Origin: DAOVRD01 sp964521715
Lineage (GTDB): Bacteria > Planctomycetota > Brocadiia > SM23-32
Reading direction: 5' to 3'
Length of the DNA: 64,000 nt
NCBI GenBank assembly: GCA_964521715.1
Contig: CAZFSS010000001.1
Location: 201,300 to 265,299 of the forward strand
This document shows, in pieces, positions 42,250 to 52,891 of this stretch. The stretch's first letter is position 1; each line of letters opens with the position of its first letter. A program made the position numbers and the translations under genes. The notes below the pieces were generated by a model. It had not been told where the DNA came from, ran no database searches, and saw only the letters and a list, made by a program, of their open reading frames with translations.

Positions 42250-45200
42250 ATGCGTCTCTCATGTCGGACGTGCGTGATTGCGGCGTGGGTTCTGATGGTC
42301 TCTGGCTGCAGCGCGTTTGCACAGGCGGCGGGTGAGGAGGGTGCGAAGATGCAGTTGCCCGAAGGAGTGAAGGCAGTGTGGGACGTGAGGAAAGCCTGGC
42401 GCGAGTCGACCGGAACGCGGGAGCGCATCTGCATCAACGCGCTGTGGCGCTGGCAGCCGGCCGAAGGGGCGGAGGACGCCGTGCCCGCCGACGGCTGGGG
42501 CCTCTTCAGGGTGCCCGAGCCGTGGCCGGGAGGCGGCGGACGGGGCGGGTCCCGGATGCTCTTCGCGGATCCCGGCTGGGGCGAGCAGAGGCTGAGCGAC
42601 GTGACGGCGGCCTGGCACCAGCGGGAGATCACCATCCCTGCTCAATGGGCGGGCCGTCGCATCGTCCTGACGACGGAGTACCTGAATTCCTACGCGGCCG
42701 TGTACGTGGACGGCGCGAAGGTCGGCGAGATGCGCTACCCGTGGGGCGAGGTGGACCTGACGTCGGCGTGTCTCCCCGGGCGAACGCACGTGCTAAGCAT
42801 GCTCGTTGTAGCCATGCCGTTGAATGCCGTCATGCTGTCATACAACGACACGGCTTCCGCCCGGGAGGTCCAGGGCAGTGTGGCGCGACGCGGCCTGTGC
42901 GGCGATGTGTACCTGGTGGGCGAGCCGGCCGGCCCTCGCATTGCGGACGCCAGGGTGGACACCTCGGTGCGCAGGTGGCAGATCACGTTCGACGCGAAGC
43001 TTGACGGCGTGGACCCCGAGGCCCGCTACGTCCTGCGCACCCGGATAAGGGATGGGGACCGGACGGTGGAGGAGTTCACGGGCGAGCCCTTCAAGGGGAG
43101 CGAGCTGGCAGACGGCCACATACTGATCACGGAGCACTGGCGGCCCGAGAAGCTCTGGGACGTGAACACTCCCCAGAACCAGTACGAGGCGGACCTCTCC
43201 CTCCTGGATGCCGACGGGGCATTGCTGGACGGGGCCCTGCCCGTTCGCTTCGGGTTTCGCGAGTTCTGGATCGAGGGGCGGGACTTCTACCTGAACGGCA
43301 CGCGGTTCTTCCTGTCCGCCATCCCGCTGGACAACGGCCAGATGAGCCCGACGATGGCGAGCTACGCGGCGGTCAGGGCGACCCTGCAACGCTACAAGAG
43401 CTTCGGGATCAACTTCGTCTACACGCATAACTACGGCTGTCAGCCGGGAGCCCACCTGAGCTTCGAGGAGGTGCTGCGGGCCGCCGACGACGAAGGGATG
43501 CTCTTGTCCTTCTCCCAGCCGCATTTCGGGCACTACGAGTGGGACGCTCCCGACGCGGATGAGACCAACGGCTACGCGCTGCACGCCGCGTTCTACGTGC
43601 ACGTCGCGCAGAACCACCCGTCGGTGGTCTGCTACTCCACGAGCCACAACGCGACCGGGTACGCGGAGGACATGAACCCGGACATGATCGACGGCATTCT
43701 GAACCCGCGGGACCAGTGGTCCCTGCGGGGCGCCGCACGGGCCCTGCGCGCGGAAGGCATCATCAGGCGGCTGGACCCGAGCCGGTTCGTCTATCACCAC
43801 TCCTCGGGCAGCCTGAGCTCGATGCACACGAGCAACTTCTACCCGAACTGGGTGCCGATCCAGGAGATGTCCGACTGGTTCGAGCATTGGGCCACGTTCG
43901 GCGTCAAGCCCGTCTTCACCTGCGAGTTCAGCGCGCCGTTCCTGTGGGACTGGGCGATGTACCGAGGGTGGTACAAGGGCAAGCGGGAGTTCGGCAGCGC
44001 CGTCGCGCCGTGGGAGTTCTGCCTCGCCGAGTGGGACGCCCAGTTCTTCGGCGCCAGGGCCTACGACATCACCGAGGAGGAGAAGGAGAACATCCGCTGG
44101 GAAGCCGAGCAGTTCCGACAGGGCCGCGCGTGGCAGCGGTGGGATTATCCTCACCGGCTCAGTTCGCAGGAGTTTGACGACCGCTTCCTGGTCATCGCCA
44201 TGTACCTGACCGATAATTGGCGCGCGTTCCGCACGTGGGGGATGTCGGCGAACTCCCCGTGGGAATACGGGAGCTACTGGAAACGGCCCGCCGGCGGCGA
44301 AAGGGACAGGGGCGACCTCGAGCTCGACGTCGATTGGGAGCACCTGCAGCGGCCCGGGCCGAGGCCGCCTTACGTTCGGGAGAAGGAGGCGGAGCAGCAG
44401 CTCGCCTTCGATCCGGCAGACCTGGAGCCCACCGCCGCCGCGGAGGCCCTATACCGGAACAACATGGCGCTGCTGGCCTACGTCGCCGGCAAGCCCGCGG
44501 CCTTCACGAGCAAGGACCACAATTACCTGCCGGGCGAGAAGGTCGAGAAGCAGCTCATCGTCATCAACAACTCGCGCCAGACCGTCACGTGCGACTGCGA
44601 GTGGTCCTTCGGCCTGCCCCGCCCCGTGACCGGAAGCACGACCACGGCGTTGCCCACGGGGCAGCAGCAGCGCATCCCCCTGACCTTCGAGCTGCCGGCG
44701 GACCTGGCGCCCGGGCAGTACGAGCTGAAGGCAGCCGTGCATTTCAGCAACGGCGAGACGCAGGAGGACTCCTTCACCGTCGACGTCCTGCCGCAGCCGG
44801 AACCGGTGCAGGCCGGCGCGAAGATCGCGCTGTTCGACCCCAAGGGCGAGACCGCCGAGCTGCTGAAGGGGCTGGACGTTCGCTTCGACCCAGTGGAGGG
44901 AGACGCCGACCTGTCGGCGTACGGCGTCCTCCTGATCGGCAAGGGCGCCCTGACGCTCGACGGCCCGGCGCCGGATCTTTCCGGCGTCGGCGACGGCCTG
45001 AAGGTCGTCGTGTTCGAGCAGACGGGGGACGTGCTGGAGAAGCGGCTTGGGTTCCGCGTGGCCGAGTACGGGCTGCGCTGGGTCTTCAAGCGCGTGCCGG
45101 ACCATCCTCTGCTGGCGGGGCTGGCGGACGAGCACCTGCGCAACTGGCGCGGCGAGGCCACGATCCTGCCGGGGCGCCTGGAGTACGAGCGGGCCCCGCA

Positions 45201-46170
45201 GTTCAACTACGTGCCGACGGTCAAGTGGTGCGGCATCCCCGTCACGCGGCTCTGGCGCTGCGGCAACCGGGGTAACGTGGCTTCCGCCCTCATCGAGAAG
45301 CCGGCCTGCGGCGACTTCCTGCCCATTCTCGACGGCGGCTACGCCCTCCAGTACAGCGCGCTCATGGAGCACCGCGAAGGGAAAGGCATGGTGCTCTTCT
45401 GCCAGGCGGACGTGACCGGGCGAACGGAGGCCGATCCTGCGGCGGACGCGCTGGCCCGGAACATACTGCGGTACGTTTCGGACTGGAAGCCGGCTCCGCG
45501 GCGCAAGGCCGTCTACGTCGGCGATCCGGCCGGGCGGAGCTACCTTGAGTCCGCTGGCCTCTCGCTGGCGCCCTACGAGGCCGGGAAGCTCTCAGGCGAC
45601 CAGGTCCTCATCGTCGGGCCCGGCGGCAGGCAGGAACTCCGCGACGACGAGGGGACGATCCTCGACTGGCTCGAGGCGGGCGGGCACGTGCTGGCCCTCG
45701 GCCTTGACGAGAGGGACGCGGATGCGTTCCTGGCCTTCGACGTGGGCATGCAGAAGGCGGAGCACATCGCGGCGTACTTCGGGCCATTCGGCGCTGGCTC
45801 CGCGCTGGCGGGCGTCTCTCCAGCGGAGGTCCACAACCGCGACCCGCGCGAACTGCCCCTCGTCTCAGCGGGAGCCACAGTCGTCGGCGACGGCGTGCTG
45901 GCGACGGCCCAGGACGGGGCAGTCGTCTTCTGTCAACTCGCTCCCTGGCAGTTCGACTACTCCGGGGAGAGGATGAACGTCAAGCGCACCTTCCGGCGGG
46001 TCAGTTGCCTGGTGGCCCGTCTGCTGGCGAACATGGGCACGGCGGGGCAGACGCCGCTGCTCGACCATCTCTCCCGCCCGGTCGCGGAGGGCGAGACGCG
46101 CTGGCTGGACGGCCTTTACCTCGACAATCCCGAGGAGTGGGACGACCCGTACCGCTTCTTCCGCTGGTGA
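42250..46170 (+). CDS. Large secreted GH2-like protein (copy A)
   Basis: 1306 aa from ATG at 42250; signal peptide/lipobox-like VSGC-SAFA. Order: GH2 sugar-binding jelly roll (about 30-240), Ig-like domain, barrel from FYLNGTRFFLSAIPLDNGQ (about 345), then Ig-like repeats and a GATase-like Rossmann domain (KIALFDPKGETAELL, from about 857). In GH2 enzymes NHPSVxxWSxGNE carries the acid/base Glu; here it reads NHPSVVCYSTSHNATG (about 460), so that Glu is absent. The nucleophile-like Glu is present in VFTCEFSAPF (about 558). It converges with a full-length paralogue 85 bases away. Either a binding protein or a hydrolase with altered chemistry. Confidence 0.75.
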   Translation: MRLSCRTCVIAAWVLMVSGCSAFAQAAGEEGAKMQLPEGVKAVWDVRKAWRESTGTRERICINALWRWQPAEGAEDAVPADGWGLFRVPEPWPGGGGRGGSRMLFADPGWGEQRLSDVTAAWHQREITIPAQWAGRRIVLTTEYLNSYAAVYVDGAKVGEMRYPWGEVDLTSACLPGRTHVLSMLVVAMPLNAVMLSYNDTASAREVQGSVARRGLCGDVYLVGEPAGPRIADARVDTSVRRWQITFDAKLDGVDPEARYVLRTRIRDGDRTVEEFTGEPFKGSELADGHILITEHWRPEKLWDVNTPQNQYEADLSLLDADGALLDGALPVRFGFREFWIEGRDFYLNGTRFFLSAIPLDNGQMSPTMASYAAVRATLQRYKSFGINFVYTHNYGCQPGAHLSFEEVLRAADDEGMLLSFSQPHFGHYEWDAPDADETNGYALHAAFYVHVAQNHPSVVCYSTSHNATGYAEDMNPDMIDGILNPRDQWSLRGAARALRAEGIIRRLDPSRFVYHHSSGSLSSMHTSNFYPNWVPIQEMSDWFEHWATFGVKPVFTCEFSAPFLWDWAMYRGWYKGKREFGSAVAPWEFCLAEWDAQFFGARAYDITEEEKENIRWEAEQFRQGRAWQRWDYPHRLSSQEFDDRFLVIAMYLTDNWRAFRTWGMSANSPWEYGSYWKRPAGGERDRGDLELDVDWEHLQRPGPRPPYVREKEAEQQLAFDPADLEPTAAAEALYRNNMALLAYVAGKPAAFTSKDHNYLPGEKVEKQLIVINNSRQTVTCDCEWSFGLPRPVTGSTTTALPTGQQQRIPLTFELPADLAPGQYELKAAVHFSNGETQEDSFTVDVLPQPEPVQAGAKIALFDPKGETAELLKGLDVRFDPVEGDADLSAYGVLLIGKGALTLDGPAPDLSGVGDGLKVVVFEQTGDVLEKRLGFRVAEYGLRWVFKRVPDHPLLAGLADEHLRNWRGEATILPGRLEYERAPQFNYVPTVKWCGIPVTRLWRCGNRGNVASALIEKPACGDFLPILDGGYALQYSALMEHREGKGMVLFCQADVTGRTEADPAADALARNILRYVSDWKPAPRRKAVYVGDPAGRSYLESAGLSLAPYEAGKLSGDQVLIVGPGGRQELRDDEGTILDWLEAGGHVLALGLDERDADAFLAFDVGMQKAEHIAAYFGPFGAGSALAGVSPAEVHNRDPRELPLVSAGATVVGDGVLATAQDGAVVFCQLAPWQFDYSGERMNVKRTFRRVSCLVARLLANMGTAGQTPLLDHLSRPVAEGETRWLDGLYLDNPEEWDDPYRFFRW

Positions 46171-46255
46171 GCGTAGCGCGCCGCGCAGCGCGCCTGCGGC
46201 CACCGTTCGGCGGTTGATCTGATGCGCCGCCCGCTGCGGCCCGTGTGACTCCGAA

Positions 46256-49200
46256 CTACCAGCCGAAGGAGCGATAGGGGTCATCGAACTCCTGCGGCTG
46301 GTCCAGGTAGAACCCCTGGAGCCAGCGGCCCTCTGTTTCGCCCGCTGTCACCGGACTTGAGAAACGCTCCAGCAGAGGCGCGCGGCTCTCGCAGCCCATG
46401 TTGCCCAACACGCGCGTGACCAGGCAGCTCGTGCGGCGGAACGTCTTCTTGATGTTCATCTTGTCGCCGGAGTAGTCGAACTGCCAGGGGGCGAGCTGGG
46501 AGAACGCCACGTTGGCGTCCTTGGCGACGGCCAGCACGCCGTTGCCGAGGACGGTGGCGCCGCCCGAGATAAGGTCTATCTCTCTCGGGTCACGGTTGTG
46601 AACGTCCGCCGGGCCCACTCCGGCCAGCACGGACTCCAGGGCGGGGGGATCGAAGACCGCGCAGATGTGCTCGGCCTTCTTCGTCTGGATGGCAGACGGC
46701 AGGAAGGCGTTGGCCTCGTCCTGGCCGAGCCCGATTGCGAAGAGACGCCCGCCGGCCTTGAGCCACTGTCGCACGGCGTCGGCGTTGGCAGCCACGGCCT
46801 TTCCGCCGCCCGGCCCGACGACGAGGACCTGGCCATCGCCTAGCTGCCCGCCCTCGTACGTCGCCGGGGCGAATCCCGCCGCTTTCAGGTGCTCGAGGCC
46901 GGCGCTCTCGCCCGCGTACAGTGCGGTGCGGCCCTGAGCGGCGACGTATGCGGCGGTGTAGTCAATCATGTTGGTGACGAGCCGCCGGGCGGCCGGGTCT
47001 TCCTCGGAGCGTCCGGTCACGTCCATCTGGCAGAGCAGCACGACGCCCTTGCCTTCCCGGTACTCCATGAGGGGACTGAACTGGAGGCTGAAGCCCCCGT
47101 CCACCAGCGGCAGGAAGTCGCCGCACGCCGGCTTCTCGATGATGACGGACGCCACGTTGCCCCAGTTGCCACAGCGGTCGCCCCGTGTCACCTCGATGCC
47201 GCACCACTTCCTGAGCTTCTCCCCGGTCTGGCGGCGGATCTCGTAGCCGGTCAGGCGGGGCGGCAGGAGGCTGGCCTCCCCCCGCCAGTCGTGCAGGTTC
47301 GCGGTCTCCACGCCCGCCAGGAGCGGATGGTCCGGCACCCGCGGGAACACGCGCCTGAGGCCGTACTCCTCCACCCGGAAGCCGAAGCGCTTCTCCAGCA
47401 CGTCAGTGGTCTGCTCGAACATGATCACTTTGAGGCCGTCGCGCACGCGCCCAATGTCGGGCGCCGGCCCGTCAAGGGTCAGGGCCTCCTTGCCGACGAT
47501 GAGCATGTCGTAGCCGCTCAGATCCGCGTTCGCGGCGACCGGCTCGCAGCCGACCGCCATGTCCTTGAGCAGGCTTGCCGTCTCGCCTTTGGGGTCGAAC
47601 AGCGCGATTCGCGCTCCCGCTTTGGCCGATGGGGCGGGGGCGAGCACGTTCACCTGGAACGAGTCATCCTGGGTCTCGCCCGAACTGAACTTGACCGATG
47701 CAGTCAGCTCATACGCGCCCGGCTTGAGGTCTGCCGGCAGCGCGAACTGGAGCGGGATGCGCTCCTGCTGGCCTGTCTCGATCGAGACCGTCTGCTTTCC
47801 GCCCTGCGGCTGCGGGAGGGCGAGCGACCAGGTGCAGTCGCACTCGACCGGCCGGCGCGAGTTGTTGATGATGATGAGCTGCTTGCTGAAGCTCTCGCCG
47901 GGCAGGAAGTTATGGTCCTTGGTGGTGAAGCGTTCGGGCTTGCCGGCAACGTAGGCCAGCAACGGCATGTTGTTGCGGTACAGCGCCTTCGCCCCGTACG
48001 GGATCCAATCGGATCGCGCGAAGGCCGTCTCCATGTCCTCGTAGCGGTCCTGGATGTAGTCGGCGCTGAACCCGGGCCTCTGGATGTTGTCCCACTCGAC
48101 CTTCAGGTCCTCGCGGTCCCGCTTCACGTCGCCCCGCACGTCCCAGAGCACGCCATGGCCGAACTCGTTGAACGAGGACACGCCCCAGGTGCGGAACGCG
48201 CGCCAGTTGTCGGTGATATACATGGAGCGCACCTCTTGCTTCTCCTCATGGCCTCTTGAGGAGGGCCCGACGATGGCGTAGGGGTAGTCCCAGCGATACC
48301 ACTCCTTGGCCGTTCGCCACTTGTCGGCCTCCCAGCGCAGGTTCACCTTATCCCTTTCGCGGAGCTGGAAGGCCCTGTCGCCGAGGAACTGCGCATTCCA
48401 CTCGGCCACGCAGAGCTCCCAGGGGAGCGGGCTGCTTCCCCAGGATCTCTGGCCCTGATACCAGCCGCGGTACATGGCCCAGTCCAGGTCATAGGGCGTG
48501 TCGTACTCGCACAGAAGCAACGGCTTGCCGCCCTCGGTGGCCCAGTGCTCGAACCAGTCGGAGACCTCCTGGATGGGCGTGAAGTTCAGGTAGAGGTTGA
48601 GGGTGTGCATGTTGCCCAGATTGGCGGACGAGTGGTGATAGACCACGCGCGTCGGGTCAAGCTTCTCGACGATGGACTGGCCGAGCAGCCCCCGCTTGGC
48701 GCCGTCGTAGAGGCGAGGGCCGATCTTGCCCTCCTCGTTGCGAAGGCCGTCTATGAGGTCCGGATCGCTGCCGCCCCCGTAGGCGAACGCGTTGTGGTTC
48801 ATCGAGTACATCACGACCGAGGGATGGTTCTGAGCCATCCGCACGTAGAACTCGGCGTGCCGGGCGTAGCCGTTGGTCTTCTCGGCGTCCGGCGCGCGCC
48901 ACTCGTAGTTGCCTACGTGCGGCTGGGAGAAGGAGACCAGCATGCCCACGTCGTCGGCTGCGCGCAGGAAGTCGGCGTAGCCCAGGTGCGAGCCTGGCTG
49001 GCACCCGTAGTTGTGCGTGTACATCGTGTTGACTCCCCAGGACTTGTACCGCTCCAGGGTCTCGCGGGCGGCGTCATACGTCGACCAGGCCGCGCCAATC
49101 AGGCCGCTGTCGTAGGGCACGATGAAGCTGTAGAAGCGCGTTCCGTTCAGATAGAAGTCGCGTCCCTCGATCCAGAACTCCCGGAACCCGAACCGCACGG

Positions 49201-50197
49201 GACGATAGACATCGATCTCCTGGCCCGCGTCGTCCAGGAGGGACACCTGGACGGCGTAGACGTTCTGCGGCGTGTCGATGTCCCAGAGCTTGTCGGGCTT
49301 CCAATCGGCGGTGAACGCGAAGCGGCCCTCCTTCAGGTCGGCCGCGCCGAAAGGCGCGCTTGCGAACTCCGCCGCGACGCGCGCGCCGTCCTTGACGACG
49401 GCCTTCAGCAGATAGCGGGCGCCGGGCTGCATGCCGTCGAGCGCCGTGTTGAACGCGATCTGCCACTTCCGAACGGACGGATCGACCTTGACGTCGCTCA
49501 CCCTTGCCCCGGGCGGCGTGCTCACCAGGAAGACGTCCCCGCAGAGGCCGCGACGCTCCACGCTGCCGCGCGCTTGCCGAGGGGCGCCGGTATCGTTGAA
49601 GACCGCCACCACGTCGGCCAGCGGCATGGCCTTGACGCACATGGACAGCACGTGCGTCGCGCCGGGCCGGCAGGCCGTCGTGACGTCCACCTCGCCACCC
49701 GGGAAGAGGATCTCGCCCACCTTCTTGCCGTCGACGAATACCGCCGCATAGGAGTTCAGGTATTCCGTGTAGACGGCGATGCGCCTTCCGGCCCAGCTTT
49801 CGGGGATCTTGATCTCGCGCTCGCACCAGGCTGCGTTCACGTCCCGCAGGTTCGCGTTCTGCCAGCTCGGGTGCTGGTACAGCGTCTGGCTGTCCTTCTG
49901 CATGTAGTCGGTGATCCCCGGCCAGGCCCCGGGGACCTTGAACCAGCCCCAGTTGCCCGTCGGGACGGCCTCCGCCTCTTCACGGGCCGGCTGCCAGCGC
50001 CACAGGCCGTTGATGCACATTCGTTCCTGGGTGCTCGTGGTCTCGCGATACGCCTTGCCCAGGTCCCAGACCGCTGTCACACCGGTCGGCAACTGCACGG
50101 CCTCCTCCCCGCGAACGCCCTGTCCCAGGCCGACGGCCTGCGAAGCAAACAGAGAAGCCAGCACAACCACGACGGACCCACAGACGCGCCTATGCAT
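46256..50197 (-). CDS. Large secreted GH2-like protein (copy B)
   Basis: 1313 aa from ATG at 50197; signal peptide ends SQAVGLGQG. Same domain order as copy A, with shared blocks such as RFGFREFWIEGRDFYLNGTR, MYTHNYGCQPGSH, ALYRNNMPLLAYVAGKP and WQFDYSGDKMNIKKTFRR. The acid/base motif is again changed, NHPSVVMYSMNHNAFAYG (about 465), while LLCEYDTPYDLDW keeps the second Glu (about 564). The two genes form an inverted, tail-to-tail pair of diverged duplicates; the intergenic 85 bases hold a GC-rich palindrome (around GCGCGCCGCGCAGCGCGC) that may end transcription from both sides. Confidence 0.76.
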   Translation of the reverse strand: MHRRVCGSVVVVLASLFASQAVGLGQGVRGEEAVQLPTGVTAVWDLGKAYRETTSTQERMCINGLWRWQPAREEAEAVPTGNWGWFKVPGAWPGITDYMQKDSQTLYQHPSWQNANLRDVNAAWCEREIKIPESWAGRRIAVYTEYLNSYAAVFVDGKKVGEILFPGGEVDVTTACRPGATHVLSMCVKAMPLADVVAVFNDTGAPRQARGSVERRGLCGDVFLVSTPPGARVSDVKVDPSVRKWQIAFNTALDGMQPGARYLLKAVVKDGARVAAEFASAPFGAADLKEGRFAFTADWKPDKLWDIDTPQNVYAVQVSLLDDAGQEIDVYRPVRFGFREFWIEGRDFYLNGTRFYSFIVPYDSGLIGAAWSTYDAARETLERYKSWGVNTMYTHNYGCQPGSHLGYADFLRAADDVGMLVSFSQPHVGNYEWRAPDAEKTNGYARHAEFYVRMAQNHPSVVMYSMNHNAFAYGGGSDPDLIDGLRNEEGKIGPRLYDGAKRGLLGQSIVEKLDPTRVVYHHSSANLGNMHTLNLYLNFTPIQEVSDWFEHWATEGGKPLLLCEYDTPYDLDWAMYRGWYQGQRSWGSSPLPWELCVAEWNAQFLGDRAFQLRERDKVNLRWEADKWRTAKEWYRWDYPYAIVGPSSRGHEEKQEVRSMYITDNWRAFRTWGVSSFNEFGHGVLWDVRGDVKRDREDLKVEWDNIQRPGFSADYIQDRYEDMETAFARSDWIPYGAKALYRNNMPLLAYVAGKPERFTTKDHNFLPGESFSKQLIIINNSRRPVECDCTWSLALPQPQGGKQTVSIETGQQERIPLQFALPADLKPGAYELTASVKFSSGETQDDSFQVNVLAPAPSAKAGARIALFDPKGETASLLKDMAVGCEPVAANADLSGYDMLIVGKEALTLDGPAPDIGRVRDGLKVIMFEQTTDVLEKRFGFRVEEYGLRRVFPRVPDHPLLAGVETANLHDWRGEASLLPPRLTGYEIRRQTGEKLRKWCGIEVTRGDRCGNWGNVASVIIEKPACGDFLPLVDGGFSLQFSPLMEYREGKGVVLLCQMDVTGRSEEDPAARRLVTNMIDYTAAYVAAQGRTALYAGESAGLEHLKAAGFAPATYEGGQLGDGQVLVVGPGGGKAVAANADAVRQWLKAGGRLFAIGLGQDEANAFLPSAIQTKKAEHICAVFDPPALESVLAGVGPADVHNRDPREIDLISGGATVLGNGVLAVAKDANVAFSQLAPWQFDYSGDKMNIKKTFRRTSCLVTRVLGNMGCESRAPLLERFSSPVTAGETEGRWLQGFYLDQPQEFDDPYRSFGW

Positions 50198-50278
50198 CGT
50201 GACTCTCCCTTGTCCGCAGTCAGCCGACTCGTGTGGAGCGCGCGGTAGGGACCCGCCGCGCCTCTGGAACGCCGAACG

Positions 50279-50307
50279 ATCATACACCATGCACCTCGCG
50301 CGGGAAA
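50279..50307 (-). promoter_or_regulatory. Possible promoter of GH2-like copy B
   Basis: Minus-strand TTTCCC (50302-50307), 17-base spacer, TATGAT (50279-50284). Good -10, poor -35. Confidence 0.4.
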
Positions 50308-50399
50308 GGGCCGGGAGCACAGATGTCATCGCGACCTGCCGGCGTGCGTGCCGCAGACGGGGCCGGCAGAGCCAGGCTCCCCTCGGCCGGCCGCTCCCT

Positions 50400-52849
50400 C
50401 TACTCGGGCGGGCCGGGGATGACCGGCTCGGCCCCCCACGGGCCTTCAACGGGCGTGGGCGGGAAGGGCAGCCCGGGCCGGACCGGCGGCAGGCCGGGGA
50501 AGGCGCCCTGGCCGATCAGGTCTTCGTAGCGTTCGCCCCGCATCAGCAGCATCGCGGCTGCCGTCAGGCTCCAGTTGAACCCCACGCACGGCTCGCCCCA
50601 GTACCAGTTCTCGCGCGTCGGCCGCATGCGCCTGGCCAGGAACCGCGACATGGTGGCGTTGCCCCACGAGGACATGTGGGCCATGAAACCTGGCATCCAC
50701 ACGTCGCGGCCCGGGACCCACTCGTAGCCGTGATAGATGTCGCTGAAGCTCTCCGGCGCGATGTTCGAGACGCTGCACAGGCGATACGGGTTGCGGCCCA
50801 GCACGTAGTGCAGATGCTCCTCGGCCAGCTGGCGGAACTGCTCCCGGCCGGACAGCTTCCAGGCCATCGCCAACTGCGCCGCCACGCCGCTGACGCCGGC
50901 CGGGTTCATGTACCAGCCGTGAGGGCAGACGCAGACGGCGTAGGGCGACCTGTTCGCCAGCTCGAAGACGGCCTCCATGCCCTCGACGAACCGGCTGCGG
51001 AACTGCTCCCGCAGGGCCGGGTCGCCCTCGGGGTCAAGGATGTAGGAGAGCCACGCATGGTGGACGGAGCCATGGAAGCACCCGTCGCTCCAACTGCCCG
51101 CCAGGCCGGAGAGCTCCCGCACGATGTCGTGGAACCGGTCCTGGCGGGTCAGGCGCCAGAGCTCGACCGCCGCCCAGAACCTGTCGCCATCGGAGCCGTC
51201 GGCTCTGCTCCCGCGGGGCTGGGGTGGGTTCTCCTCGGCCCACTTCCACGCCCTTAGCGCGGCAGCCTGGAAGGCGGCGGAGCCCTCCGCGTCGTACGGC
51301 TTCAGCGCCCGAGCCATCATTGCCATGCAGGCGCATATCTCGACGTGCGTGCCGTAGCTGAACCTGTCGTCGCGGATGTAGCGCGGGTCGGTGTCGTTCG
51401 CCCAGCCCTTCCCGTAGCCCTGGATGGGCGAGCCGCCGCCGCTCTTGCCCGTCAACAGGTAGCCCATGCACCGGCCGTCCTCAAGCTGCATGTCCCGGTA
51501 ATACTCGCCCTGCCAACGGGCTTCGTCCAGGAAATCGGGCACGCCGTTGCCGCTCTCGGGTAGGTTGAGCTGGCCGTCGAAGTGCCTATCCTGGCTCATC
51601 TCCCACGCCAGCAACATGGGGGCCAGGCGGTCCGTGTGGGGGAACATGCGGGAGTCCCCGGCGTCGACCCAGCGATGGCGGACCGGCCGCTTGTTTGCCT
51701 CGTCGCTCGCCAGCGGAACCGGGTCCGTGTAGCAGGCGGGGCGGGCCCATCGGAAGGCGTCCTTCTTCGGCAGGTCGCAGCCGACGCGCTGGTACATGAA
51801 GAAGCGCGCGGCATGGTAGTAAACGTAGTCGTAAATGGCGTCGTCGACGAAGAACGCCACGGAGCGCCCGACACCGGGCACGACAAGCACGTAACAGCCC
51901 TCCTGGCTCAGCGGCGTGAAGTCCGCCGTGTAGACCCACTCGCCGTACACATCCGGCTCGAACGGCGAGCGAAGCGCCAGCTTCCCGCGCAGGACGGGCT
52001 CACCGACCGGTTCGCCCTGCGGCCCGGCGCGGTGGACTGCGAAGGGCCGATCCCCCAGGTCGAAGAGCCGGCTGCCGCAGACCAGGGCGATCTTGCGGCT
52101 GCCCGGCAGATAGCCCACGTGATCCACCCGCACGGGCCCGCGCTCCGGCTCGGGTCCGTCCGAGCGCAGCACGATGTTGTCCAGGTCAATGCTGAGCTTC
52201 CCGGCCCACCCGTCGCCCGCCAGCACGAGCCTGTTGGCGGTGATGAGGCTGGCGTTGGGCGTCTCCCAGTCCAGGTCCGCTGCGGGCACCACGACGTGCT
52301 GCCAGTCAGAGGAGTCCTTCAGGTAGGGGTCGAGCGGCGTCGGCCGGGGCGACGCCGTTTCGGCGCCGTAGGTGCAGCGAAGCGCGACGCCCAGGCCCTT
52401 GCCCTTTGCGTCGCCGCGCACGTCGAACTCGATGGTGCCCTGCGGGCGGTAGCCGTAGGCGTCGAAGAAGGCCCTGGGGCGGCTCGTGTCGCCGTAGGGA
52501 GGCACGAGTTCGGGCGTGATGTCGAGCCGCCAGGCGGGGTCATCCCCCTCGATGGTCAGGCTGAGCCGGAGGCCGAGCTTGCCGTCCTTGGCCGCGTCCT
52601 TGGAAGGCAGGTTCTGTGAGGGGTTCTGCAGGCCCGTCACGTTGCCCCGCGGCACGTAGCTCCCCATCAGGTCCCGCGGCTCGCCCTGGGGATGGCCGCG
52701 CCGGAGCTCTCCTGGAAGAAGACGAGCTTGCTCAGGCGCGTGGCCTCGGCCACCTTCGCCGGCGTCCATTCGGTCCCGGCGCCGGCGGCGATGGCCGCCC
52801 GGCCGGCCAAACACGCCAGGAGCACCGCCAGCATCCAGCTTGCGCGCAT
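50400..52849 (-). CDS. GH9 family glycoside hydrolase, secreted (paralogue 2), frameshifted near its N-terminus
   Basis: The signal peptide and first 45 residues (MRASWMLAVLLACLAG ... EATRLSKLVFFQES) start at ATG 52849 and run in one frame to about 52709. The rest, GH9-like throughout, continues in a second frame from ELRRGHPQGEP. Restoring one G in CAGGAG(G)AG gives a continuous 816-aa-sized protein like the other two paralogues. The mature part has a carbohydrate-binding-like domain, Ig-like domain (GPVRVDHVGYLPGSRKIALV) and catalytic domain with WVDAGDSRMFPH (about 395) and WYWGEPCVGFN (about 753). It lies 42 bases behind paralogue 3, so a tandem duplication is likely. Confidence 0.82.
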
Positions 52850-52891
52850 GGTCGTCCTTCCTTTCTGTTGATCGCCGTCCCGTGCGCGACC

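Noticed and set aside
39963..42635. An 890-codon minus-strand open frame opposite the GH42-like gene
   Set aside because: Composition is that of an antisense frame and no start signal is present; the plus-strand gene has promoter, start and homology-like motifs.
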